Below are positions 18,599 to 26,171 of a DNA stretch of 55,054 nt, piece by piece. A model generated the notes under the pieces. The model did not search any database. It had not been told where the DNA came from and saw only the letters and a list, made by a program, of their open reading frames with translations. Source of the stretch: Treponema sp. UBA1233 (lineage in GTDB: Bacteria; Spirochaetota; Spirochaetia; Treponematales; Treponemataceae). Position numbers and translations under genes: made by a program. Location: assembly GCA_002309305.1 (NCBI GenBank), contig DBWR01000073.1, forward strand, positions 1 through 55,054, in the 5' to 3' direction. Numbering within the stretch: position 1 is the first letter of the stretch; each line of letters opens with the position of its first letter.

Positions 18599-18623
18599 CC
18601 TTATAATTGGTATAAGACCCCCC
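18599..18623 (-). repeat. GGGGGGTCT..ACCAATTATA element upstream of ssb
   Basis: On the minus strand GGGGGGTCTTATACC is followed by AATTATAAGG. The same motif with GACA in place of TATA occurs at 20930-20955 before the GspD gene. Inside it, CTTATA and TATAAG form a perfect 6-base inverted repeat around a 5-base spacer, so it may be an operator or overlap a promoter. Confidence 0.4.
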
Positions 18624-18704
18624 AGTTTTTATACAAAGAATTTTGAGGAAAAATAAAAATTTTATGAAAAATTTGAAGAAATTACTAGATAGGTGTATAG
18701 TTAA

Positions 18705-18735
18705 GGGCGCCACAAGCATGAATCAATATGGCACC
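18705..18735 (-). terminator. hairpin downstream of the SUMF1 gene
   Basis: GGGCGCCA and TGGCACCC pair completely only when read on the minus strand (one G-U pair), matching the direction of the SUMF1 gene that ends at 18751. No strong U-run follows, so it may be a weak terminator. Confidence 0.45.
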
Positions 18736-18750
18736 CTGTTCATTGTTTGA

Positions 18751-19713
18751 TTATTTTATGGTTCTTGCGAGCCTGAATCCCAGGTAATTGTATGCCTCGT
18801 TTGGGTCAAATGAATAACGGTCGCCCGCACAATAGAACATTGTTTCCACTGACCATGCTCCACCACGTGCCGTTCGCCTTTCTCCATAGACCGGACCATA
18901 GTAGTTCTTGCCACGGGATGCATTCTTGTATTCGTCGTACCAGTCCCAGCACAATTCAAGGACATTTCCGCTCATGTCATAAAGTCCCGCACCGTTTGGA
19001 TTTCCGCTTGATGGCAAAACCTCGTCATCAATAATGGGAGAGCTTGCACCGGCAGTTCCCACAGTATGGGTTCCGTCGCAGTTGTCAAAAAGCCATGCCA
19101 CATCTTCTGCCGCCAGGACCGCATTTTCACCGCTTGCCAGATCACCGGCCTGCAATCCAGACTTTGTCTTACGGGCTGCATATTCCCATTCCGCCTCACT
19201 GGGCAGACGGTAACCGCTGTTTTTCCACAGACACTCGCACAAATCACAGGCAACCGCATCAGTTGAATCACGAAGCACCTTTCCCTTGTATACATAACAT
19301 GGGGTAAGTCCGTTCATCTCGGAATAGGCGTTGCACCATACTATGGCGTCATGCCAGTTTACTTTTGTGACCGGCTGATATTTTCCGTTTGCAGAAGGAA
19401 GACGGCCCACAATGCCGCGGGAACCTTCCTGTCCTGCATTCTGGAACACATAGGAATTTTCCTCCGCCCATGCCTTTACTTCATACCAGAGCCTGTAGCT
19501 GGTCTCATACTTGTTTATTTCATACGCACTCAGATATCGTGTGGATGTAATCGGCTGAGCATCCTGTCCTATGGTAAAACTCAAGACCGCCTGGTTTTCC
19601 TGAGGCCTAATCCTGGTAAAATCTGCGTCATTAAAAACAAATCCTTCATCCTGGGCAAAAAGTGCCCCGGCCGCACAAAGAGCCAATGCCGTAAAAACTG
19701 CGATTCTTTTCAT
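18751..19713 (-). CDS. secreted SUMF1/FGE-sulfatase domain protein
   Basis: This 320-residue protein has a signal peptide (MKRIAVFTALALCAAGALFAQ) and a formylglycine-generating-enzyme-like domain. Landmarks are YEINKYETSYRLWYEV, KVNWHDAIVWCNAYSEMNGL, SGYRLPSEAEWEYAARK, GLYDMSGNVLELCWDWYDE and RTARGGAW, ending LGFRLART. This C-type-lectin-like fold is widespread in treponemes, mostly as secreted proteins with unknown targets. I see no evidence that it is a true formylglycine-generating enzyme. The ATG overlaps the CorA stop by four bases (ATGA), so it is expressed with corA. Confidence 0.88.
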   Translation of the reverse strand: MKRIAVFTALALCAAGALFAQDEGFVFNDADFTRIRPQENQAVLSFTIGQDAQPITSTRYLSAYEINKYETSYRLWYEVKAWAEENSYVFQNAGQEGSRGIVGRLPSANGKYQPVTKVNWHDAIVWCNAYSEMNGLTPCYVYKGKVLRDSTDAVACDLCECLWKNSGYRLPSEAEWEYAARKTKSGLQAGDLASGENAVLAAEDVAWLFDNCDGTHTVGTAGASSPIIDDEVLPSSGNPNGAGLYDMSGNVLELCWDWYDEYKNASRGKNYYGPVYGERRTARGGAWSVETMFYCAGDRYSFDPNEAYNYLGFRLARTIK

Positions 19714-20783
19714 TTTATTTCCTCCGCTTTCTTTTCCATCTGTTTCAAAAGCTTTATTTGCTGTCTTGTAGCCCTACGTTTTTTAAACGATTTTATACCC
19801 GTTTTGGTTACGCGTTTTTTATCTTTTGGTCCTGCAGTAAGTTTCCTCTTCATAAAGACAAAATAGGTCATTATTGAAAGCAAAATGCTGGACACGGTTA
19901 CAAAAATCACTCCAATCCATCCGGAATTCTGGAATGGAAGGGGCACGTTTATGCCGTAGAAGCTTGAAATGATTGTGGGAACCATAAGAACAAGGTTCCA
20001 ACCGGTCATCGTCTTCATCACTATGTTCAGGTTGTTGGAAAGTACCCCTGCAAAGGCATCGTTCATGGTAGCCATGATGTTTGAGTATGTGTCAGCCATT
20101 TCCATAGCCTGCCTGTTGTCAATTTCCACGTCATCCAGCCAGTCCTTGTCTTCTTCATCAAGCTCAATTATCTTTGTCTTGCGGAATTTTTCCAGCAGCA
20201 TCTGGTTGCTCTTGAGTGAAGTTGAAAAATAGACCAGTGATTTCTGAATGTTCAGCAGCTGGATGAGTTCGTTGTTGTGCACTGACTGAAGCATTTCGTT
20301 TTGAATCATGGTAGCCTTTCTGTTCAATTCCTTGAGGTAGCGCAAAAAGGTTGAATCTGATCGTGATAAGAAGCGTATTGCAAATGCCGGAAAATCATCA
20401 AGCTTTAGGTCACGTATCCTGTTGGCGGCAAAATCCTTGAGCACCTCACAGTCTGTCCAGCATACGGTAATGAAAAGGTTTTTCTTTATGACAATTCCAA
20501 GAGGCGCACAAAAATGACTTATGTCGTCACTCGGACAAAAAACCGGAAGCCTCAATATCAGGAGCTTGTAGTCATATTCGTCGTTATATTCAAGGCGCGA
20601 AAGTTCATCAGGGTCGAGTATGTCAAGGATGTTGCTGGGGTCCACATTGTATTTGTCTTCCAATATGCCGATGTCGTCACGGGTCACGGAGCGGGCATCC
20701 ACCCAAGTTTTCTTTTTTCCATCGAGTTCATCTTCGTTCTTTTTGGTCAACTTTCCATTTTCCTGCTGCCAAAATGTAATCAT
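19710..20783 (-). CDS. corA: CorA-family divalent metal transporter with a GIN selectivity motif
   Basis: This 357-residue protein has a large cytoplasmic N-terminal domain with long helices, then two C-terminal transmembrane helices. Typical pieces are DWLDDVEIDNRQAMEM, NLNIVMKTMTGWNLVLMVPT and the pore loop SFYGINVPLPF. The conserved GMN of CorA is GIN here (Tyr276-Gly-Ile-Asn279). GVN and GIN variants occur in CorA-related proteins, some of which move Zn2+ or other ions, so Mg2+ specificity is not certain. GGAGGGTAAGG just upstream supports the start. The SUMF1 gene follows with a four-base overlap. Confidence 0.9.
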   Translation of the reverse strand: MITFWQQENGKLTKKNEDELDGKKKTWVDARSVTRDDIGILEDKYNVDPSNILDILDPDELSRLEYNDEYDYKLLILRLPVFCPSDDISHFCAPLGIVIKKNLFITVCWTDCEVLKDFAANRIRDLKLDDFPAFAIRFLSRSDSTFLRYLKELNRKATMIQNEMLQSVHNNELIQLLNIQKSLVYFSTSLKSNQMLLEKFRKTKIIELDEEDKDWLDDVEIDNRQAMEMADTYSNIMATMNDAFAGVLSNNLNIVMKTMTGWNLVLMVPTIISSFYGINVPLPFQNSGWIGVIFVTVSSILLSIMTYFVFMKRKLTAGPKDKKRVTKTGIKSFKKRRATRQQIKLLKQMEKKAEEIK

Positions 20784-20929
20784 ACCTTACCCTCCGGGAA
20801 GAAAACAACATGTAATAAAAGAATCCTACCAAAAATTGCCAGAAATTTCAACATGGGGCTCATTCAAGTGATAAATATAGGATGGAAAAAAAATTTTAAA
20901 AATTTTTTCGGAATTTTTGTTAAAAAACA

Positions 20930-20955
20930 GGGGGGTCTGACACCAATTATATTAC
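20930..20955 (+). repeat. GGGGGGTCT..ACCAATTATA element upstream of the GspD gene
   Basis: GGGGGGTCTGACACCAATTA continues as TATTAC. It is almost the same as the element upstream of ssb at 18599-18623, in the same orientation relative to its gene. It may be part of a promoter or operator, or a small dispersed repeat. Confidence 0.4.
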
Positions 20956-20987
20956 GTAAGCGAAAAAAAGATAAAACAGGAGTTTTT

Positions 20988-23000
20988 ATGAAAAAAAGAT
21001 TTTGGACGGTTTTGCTTGCGGTTTTGTGCCTCAGGCTTTGGGCAGGTGGTGTCGACGGTTTTGAATTTTTGAATCGTGACATCAACGAGATTTTGTATAC
21101 GGTGAGCCTTTATCGTGGAATTGCAATTGTTTCTGATGACACGGTATCTGGAAAGACGGACTTCAGGTTTGCGGGTGATGATTTTGAATCAGCCTTTGAC
21201 AGCTTCCTGAATGCGAACCGGCTTTACGCACAAAAGGGAAGCAAACAGTGGCTTGTCAGCAGGGTTATGTTTTCGGATTTGGGAGGAGGCATCATCCAGC
21301 TTGATGCTAGCGATATACGGCCTGCACTTTTAGTTGAAAAAATCAACAGGCACTTTATGGTTGAGATTTCATTCGACTCGTTGCCGGAAATGAAAATGTC
21401 GCTCCATGTTACGGGAAAAGATGCGGGTGATTTTGCCGGTGCGGTTGTGCGTCAGCTTGGAAGGGATTATTCGCTTGAACAAAAGGATTCAAGGTTAAGG
21501 ATTGTCAAGGCGGTTACGGAACGGTCTGGAATTAGTTCGGGGCGTGAAAAGGCCATAGTAAAGAAAGTGATGGATGATGAGCGTAACCTCTATCAGGTTG
21601 ATGTTCAGGACTGTCAGGCGGCTTCTGTTCTGGAAGAGTTATTTAAAACCGAAGGACGTGAATTTGTTTTTGCCTGTGATTCAAATGCAAGGATAAAGAG
21701 GATATTGTTCAGTGGTAAAACTTTTGATGAAACCCTTTCGCTTTTGCTTTCGTGCGCATCATTGAAAACGGTTCAGCTGGACGGAATCATCTATGTGCTG
21801 AACGATACTGAAATTGGAAATACTCCGGCGGATACCGGTAAAATATGGGGAAGACACGGAATCTCATACGGTCAGATAAACGGCGTGCTTCCGGTTGTAG
21901 AAAACAGGTTCGGAAAACTGAATGCTGTTGTTCTTGATGGGGAAAATTCATTCCTTTGTTTTGCAACTCCGAACACACATCAGCAGATTGAAGAATTTCT
22001 TGTGGCTTTGGACGGAGCGAAAAATGTAAATGTGGTTACCCTGCATTACATTAAAACCGACGACCTTCTGAGTCATTTGCCTCCCGGAATTTCTTCGTCG
22101 CAGATAAAGAGTGGAACTCAGGACAATGTGTTTTTCTTTACAGGCAGCCGGGAACAGCTTGATTATCTTAATGCACAGTTGGTTTCGCTTGATGCACCCG
22201 CGCGCAGGTTAAAGTACGACTTGCTGGTGATGCAGTATCAGAAAACCAATGACATGTCATGGGACAGTTCTCTTTCGATTCGCCGTATTACACCGGGGGA
22301 TTTCACCGACGCATCTGTTTCTCTGGGCTCTGTTCTTGACTTGAACCTTGATGTTGTGGGTGCTTTTGGATTTAAGTTTGCTGCATCGCTTCAGACTGCC
22401 ATTAATGAAAATAGGGCATCCGTATTTGCGGATACGACTTTGCAGGGCTTGAGCGGCTCATCCATTCAATTCAAAAGCTCCAACATTTACCGTTACAGAG
22501 ACAATAACATTGACCCGGAGACAGGTAAGCCGGTTTATACGGGAGTCACCAGGGAAATAGCTTCGGGACTCAAAATCGAAGTCAACGGCTGGGTCAGCGG
22601 CAACGGCATGATTACCACAAAAGTAACTGCATCGGTTTCACGTCAGGGTGCGGATACTTCTTCAACAACAGGTAATCCTCCTCCCACAAGCGAAAAAGTA
22701 ATCACGACAGAAGTCCTGTGCAAGAGTGGGGAACCTATAGTTTTAAGCGGACTTGTACAAAACGAAAGTTCTTTCATTGAACAGCGTACTCCAGGCCTTG
22801 GAAAAATACCTGGTCTGGGATGGGCATTCAAGGGCAGGAAGGAAACGGAAGAAAAAACCGAAATGGTGATTTATCTTGTTCCGCATTGGGAAAAAGGCGG
22901 TGAGGAAATTCAAGTGGCGGAAACAGACCGCGAATTCTTTGAGAGAATCAACAGAAAATATCTGAATGAAAATGGAGGAAACGATGCAGACATTCAATAA
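20988..23000 (+). CDS. gspD: type II secretion secretin (GspD-like)
   Basis: This 670-residue protein has a signal peptide (MKKRFWTVLLAVLCLRLWAGG). N-domain-like modules follow to about residue 430 (VVTLHYIKTDDLLSHLPPG; ENSFLCFATPNTHQQIEEFL). The secretin domain runs to about 640 and shows SGEPIVLSGLVQNES, TPGLGKIPGLGWAFKGRKE and EKTEMVIYLVP, the canonical secretin C-terminal signature. It should form the outer-membrane ring of the T2SS. I use the ATG at 20988 with AGGAG upstream; the frame is open further back, but that part is antisense to corA. Four Gsp-like genes follow with overlaps. Confidence 0.9.
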   Translation: MKKRFWTVLLAVLCLRLWAGGVDGFEFLNRDINEILYTVSLYRGIAIVSDDTVSGKTDFRFAGDDFESAFDSFLNANRLYAQKGSKQWLVSRVMFSDLGGGIIQLDASDIRPALLVEKINRHFMVEISFDSLPEMKMSLHVTGKDAGDFAGAVVRQLGRDYSLEQKDSRLRIVKAVTERSGISSGREKAIVKKVMDDERNLYQVDVQDCQAASVLEELFKTEGREFVFACDSNARIKRILFSGKTFDETLSLLLSCASLKTVQLDGIIYVLNDTEIGNTPADTGKIWGRHGISYGQINGVLPVVENRFGKLNAVVLDGENSFLCFATPNTHQQIEEFLVALDGAKNVNVVTLHYIKTDDLLSHLPPGISSSQIKSGTQDNVFFFTGSREQLDYLNAQLVSLDAPARRLKYDLLVMQYQKTNDMSWDSSLSIRRITPGDFTDASVSLGSVLDLNLDVVGAFGFKFAASLQTAINENRASVFADTTLQGLSGSSIQFKSSNIYRYRDNNIDPETGKPVYTGVTREIASGLKIEVNGWVSGNGMITTKVTASVSRQGADTSSTTGNPPPTSEKVITTEVLCKSGEPIVLSGLVQNESSFIEQRTPGLGKIPGLGWAFKGRKETEEKTEMVIYLVPHWEKGGEEIQVAETDREFFERINRKYLNENGGNDADIQ

Positions 23001-24201
23001 GTTTTCACTTTCTCCTGTGTTTTGCCTTCACAATGGAGTTGTGGTTTTGAATCAGGATGAGGATGCGGTTACAATAGGGCTTTTGGACTTGAGCAACATC
23101 ATCTTGCGCTGTCGTCTGGCACATGCGGTGTCGGCACAGGTAAGGAACAACGGAAAGCCGGTGGCCGCGCTATTCCAACTGATATCGCAGGATGAATTCA
23201 ACAGGCACATTTCAGTTATGTTTTCAAAAGAAAAAAACATCGGAAATAAACCTGTGGAAAGTGAGGAAAAGAAAACCGTGACGGAAAACGAAGCGGAAGC
23301 CCTTCTGAATGCCCTTGTCGGGACGGCACTCAATGTTCAGGCCACTGACATTCATATTGAAAATAATCTGGTCCGCTTTAGGATTTGTGGTGAACTTGAG
23401 CGTGAAATTGAATTGAATTCGGAAAGGAAAAAGGCTGTTGTGCGCAGGATAAAATTACTTTCTCACATGAATGTTGTGGAAACAAGAAAAGCTCAGGACG
23501 GTCAGTTCATCTTTAAAACACGTGATTCAAAGGATGTTTATGTCCGTGTCTCGTGTGTGCCTTCTGTAGGAGACGAAGAATCGGTGGTCCTTAGGTTGCT
23601 TGATACGCGAAGGATGCCATTGGTTTTGGATAAACTCGGTTTTGATGAGGAACAGCTTGAGATGCTTCGTGCCTTGTGCAGGTGCAGTGACGGTCTGATT
23701 CTCTTGTGTGGGGCGACAGGTGCGGGTAAATCCACTACGGCTTGTGCAATGCTTCAGGAAATACGAAGACAGTCAGTTGATGCGAAAAAAATCATCAGTC
23801 TGGAAGATCCTCCTGAGTACATGCTGGAAGGTGTTACGCAAATTCAAGTACATGATGAAAGTGATTTGGATTTTCATGAATTGCTAAGAAGATCGTTCAG
23901 GCAGGACCCTGATGTGATTTTCATCGGTGAGATACGTGATTCCCAGACGGCCAGGGTTGCGTTGCAGGCGGCCATGACCGGACATCTTGTTATTGCAACT
24001 TTGCATACGGGAACCTTGAGTCAGGCGGTACTCAGGATGCAGGACCTTGGAGCCCAACCGGCTTTGCTTGCTTCGGTGCTCAAGGCTGTAGTCGTGCAGA
24101 AGCTGGTTCAGAGGAAACTGTATGCGCAGATAAGGGTTTTGACGCCCAAGAGAGAGGACGGTGTCCTTAAATTAGATTATCAGCAGAAGGAGGTTTCATA
24201 A
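22984..24201 (+). CDS. gspE: type II secretion ATPase (GspE-like), short form
   Basis: This 405-residue cytoplasmic ATPase powers pseudopilus assembly. It shows VQATDIHIE, LLCGATGAGKSTT (Walker A, residue ~242 on), EDPPEYMLEG (Asp box), DPDVIFIGEIRDSQTA (Walker B, ~307) and TGHLVIATLHTGT (His box, ~336). It is shorter than usual (about 500). The N-terminal region is reduced, and the C-terminal zinc module with two CxxC pairs is missing; the chain ends ~30 residues after LVQRKL. The ATG at 22984 has GGAGGA upstream and overlaps gspD by 17 bases. Confidence 0.9.
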   Translation: MQTFNKFSLSPVFCLHNGVVVLNQDEDAVTIGLLDLSNIILRCRLAHAVSAQVRNNGKPVAALFQLISQDEFNRHISVMFSKEKNIGNKPVESEEKKTVTENEAEALLNALVGTALNVQATDIHIENNLVRFRICGELEREIELNSERKKAVVRRIKLLSHMNVVETRKAQDGQFIFKTRDSKDVYVRVSCVPSVGDEESVVLRLLDTRRMPLVLDKLGFDEEQLEMLRALCRCSDGLILLCGATGAGKSTTACAMLQEIRRQSVDAKKIISLEDPPEYMLEGVTQIQVHDESDLDFHELLRRSFRQDPDVIFIGEIRDSQTARVALQAAMTGHLVIATLHTGTLSQAVLRMQDLGAQPALLASVLKAVVVQKLVQRKLYAQIRVLTPKREDGVLKLDYQQKEVS

Positions 24202-25143
24202 TTGAGTGACAGAAATGTGCTGAAGTTTACGCAGGTAATCAACACGGTTTTGCAGTCGGAAATGAATTTGGGACAGGCCATGCAGATGATTAAGCAGATG
24301 GATGAATTGCCCAAGAGGGTGCTGGATGCAGCGGCAGAGATTAATGCATCTCTTGAACAGGGAAGGCTTTTTTCGAATGCGGTTGCGGATTGTACTTCGA
24401 TTCATTTTGGACAGGATTATGTGGCTTTTATTGCGGCAGCGGAACAGGGCGGTTCAGTAAAACAGACTTTTGATTTTTTGCTCAAGCGTGAAAAGGAAAA
24501 GGAAAAGCGTAAGAATTCTATGGTTTCAATTTGCGCCTATCCTCTCGTCGTGATTGTGGCTGCTTTTACCGGTGGAATACTGCTTGCGTTCAATTCCAAA
24601 AACATCGTTCCGGATTTGACCGGCTCATTCAAGTTTCAGGAATACAACAGTCAGGTGGTATGGGGTTGCATCAAGGCCAACGGATTCTTGTTTTCTTCGG
24701 CACTGTTTCTGTTCTTTTGGTTCAAGCACATCATCAGCAAAAACATTTTGTTCGACGTGTTCAGCGTAATGACATTTCTTCTCAACGGACGGGTGAGCCT
24801 GGATGAATCATTGAAGGTTTCGATTCTGTCAGCAGAAAAGAACGACGGTTTAAAACGCAGGATTATCAGGGGACGCGAGCTGTTGGAAAATGGAAGTCCG
24901 GTTTCTATGGCGATTGAATGCATTGACAAAAACTGTGCACTGTATGCGAGGTTTGCGGAAATCAACGGTGACATAAAGAATGCATTTGCTCAAATGACGG
25001 CTTTCCTTGAAGACAAAAAGCTACGGAGGGAAAAAATGTGCATGGATATGGTGGAGCCTGTGACCATGTGTGTTGTGGCGGCATACATAATAATTCTTTT
25101 AAAGAGTGTTGTTATGCCAGTGATTTTTTACTATGGAGGATAG
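24202..25143 (+). CDS. gspF: type II secretion inner-membrane platform protein (GspF-like), TTG start
   Basis: This 313-residue protein contains two T2SSF-type helical domains, with transmembrane segments near residues 108-130, 155-180 and 285-308. Typical pieces are LEQGRLFSNAVAD, YVAFIAAAEQGGSVKQTFDF and SLDESLKVSILSAEKNDG. It lacks the ~60-90-residue N-terminal part of full-length GspF (about 400). The start is TTG directly after the gspE stop, supported by AGGAGG at 24187-24192; no better ATG exists. It anchors the pseudopilus machinery in the inner membrane. Confidence 0.85.
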   Translation: MSDRNVLKFTQVINTVLQSEMNLGQAMQMIKQMDELPKRVLDAAAEINASLEQGRLFSNAVADCTSIHFGQDYVAFIAAAEQGGSVKQTFDFLLKREKEKEKRKNSMVSICAYPLVVIVAAFTGGILLAFNSKNIVPDLTGSFKFQEYNSQVVWGCIKANGFLFSSALFLFFWFKHIISKNILFDVFSVMTFLLNGRVSLDESLKVSILSAEKNDGLKRRIIRGRELLENGSPVSMAIECIDKNCALYARFAEINGDIKNAFAQMTAFLEDKKLRREKMCMDMVEPVTMCVVAAYIIILLKSVVMPVIFYYGG

Positions 25144-25145
25144 AA

Positions 25146-25646
25146 ATGAAAAAAACGGAAAACAAATCAAAAAGGAGTTCTAATGAAATCAAAAAGAAGG
25201 AATCAAAGCAGGGGGGATTTACTTTTGTGGAAACACTTGCCGTCCTCGCAATCGGTGCAGTCCTTGCGGCGGGAGCGTCAGTCTCAGTGTTCAAGGCTGT
25301 GGAATCGGCAAAAGAATTTACAGCTAAGGAAGCACTTGCACAATACCAGGCGGCGCTTCATGCCTATTACATCGATTGTGGGTCTTATCCCAGTACGGAA
25401 CAGGGATTGGCGGCACTATGGCAAAAACCGGTTCTTGTCCCCGTTCCTGAATCATGGAAAGGCCCCTATGTCGACAAGGAAATCAAAAGTGATCCGTGGG
25501 GAAACAGTTACGTCTACGTGCAGAAAGGAAGTCCCAGTTTTCCAGACGGCTGTCCTCAGAACATTCCCTTTGCAATCCTCAGTTATGGAGCGGATGGAAA
25601 GTCAGGTGGGGAAGGTTCAAATTCAGATATAGTTTCATGGAGGTAA
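25146..25646 (+). CDS. gspG: major pseudopilin GspG-like, with a six-G tract at the leader junction
   Basis: This 166-residue prepilin has the cleavage site QGG/FTFVETLAVLAIGAVLA with Glu5 present. Its C-terminal signature is that of GspG: DPWGNSYVY, AILSYGADGKSGGEG and SNSDIVSW, the calcium-binding end. The leader from ATG 25146 (GGAGGA upstream) is unusually long and basic, about 24 residues. A second Shine-Dalgarno and ATG (AAGGAG, ATG 25183) lie inside it in another frame. That frame would join the pilin with a short classical leader (MKSKRRNQSRGG) if the GGGGGG at 25211-25216 had seven Gs. The displayed sequence favours the 25146 start. Confidence 0.88.
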   Translation: MKKTENKSKRSSNEIKKKESKQGGFTFVETLAVLAIGAVLAAGASVSVFKAVESAKEFTAKEALAQYQAALHAYYIDCGSYPSTEQGLAALWQKPVLVPVPESWKGPYVDKEIKSDPWGNSYVYVQKGSPSFPDGCPQNIPFAILSYGADGKSGGEGSNSDIVSWR

Positions 25647-25648
25647 AA

Positions 25649-25837
25649 ATGAAAAAATCGGACGGTTCGATTCTATTTACGACGCTGGCAATCATGTTTG
25701 TTTTTTCCATTGTTCTTGCGGGAATCTTTGCATTGCTGAATGCACGTTACAATCTTGTTCAAAAGAAATGCGTTGAGCTTTATGAAAACGAATATGTTTA
25801 TGGAACGAATGTGAGGCAGGTAAATGAGACTTTTTGA
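25649..25837 (+). CDS. very small pseudopilin-like protein
   Basis: This 62-residue protein has a short basic start, then a single hydrophobic helix (GSILFTTLAIMFVFSIVLAG) and a short polar tail. The pattern resembles the N-terminal helix of minor pseudopilins such as GspK or PilX: Gly before Ser/Ile, and no Glu5. It has almost no globular domain, so it may be reduced or a truncated minor pseudopilin. GGAGG lies just upstream of the ATG, overlapping the end of gspG. The next gene overlaps by 14 bases. Confidence 0.65.
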   Translation: MKKSDGSILFTTLAIMFVFSIVLAGIFALLNARYNLVQKKCVELYENEYVYGTNVRQVNETF

Positions 25838-26171
25838 ACTGATTTGTGCGGCCTCATTGTTCGTGGTGTTTTCTGCTTCTGCCTTGTCATCAATAAAGCC
25901 TGGTCTTGAACTGTATGGAAAAACGGTTGAGCTTGAGAAAAGAGTTGACCGTGACAGTTTTCTGGCAAAAGGGTTCATCTCGTTGTGCAAGGAGAACGAT
26001 GGTGAGAAATGGTATCTTGCGGCTGAAGAATGGAAGGAAATGTGTCTTGCGATGTGGCCTTTGGAAAAGCTTGAGTGTGAATGTACTGATGGGTTTTATG
26101 CACAGACATGGGAAAAAGATGGTTTTTCAATGCGTGTCGAATGTCCGGTGGAGAAGGGAAATGAAATGTAA
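25824..26171 (+). CDS. pseudopilin-like protein without a leader
   Basis: This 115-residue protein starts MRLFELICAASLFVVFSASA, which resembles the mature end of a pilin: residue 5 is Glu, followed by a hydrophobic helix. There is no leader peptide before it, since the codon directly before the ATG is TAA. The remaining ~85 residues form a small Cys/Trp-containing domain (WYLAAEEWKEMCLAMWP, LECECTDGF). It probably corresponds to a minor pseudopilin (GspI/J/H position). It may insert without prepilin peptidase processing. It overlaps both neighbours. Confidence 0.65.
   Translation: MRLFELICAASLFVVFSASALSSIKPGLELYGKTVELEKRVDRDSFLAKGFISLCKENDGEKWYLAAEEWKEMCLAMWPLEKLECECTDGFYAQTWEKDGFSMRVECPVEKGNEM

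Noticed and set aside
20514..20987. In-frame upstream extension of the GspD-like gene
   Set aside because: It is antisense to corA, and a signal peptide with a ribosome-binding site begins at 20988.
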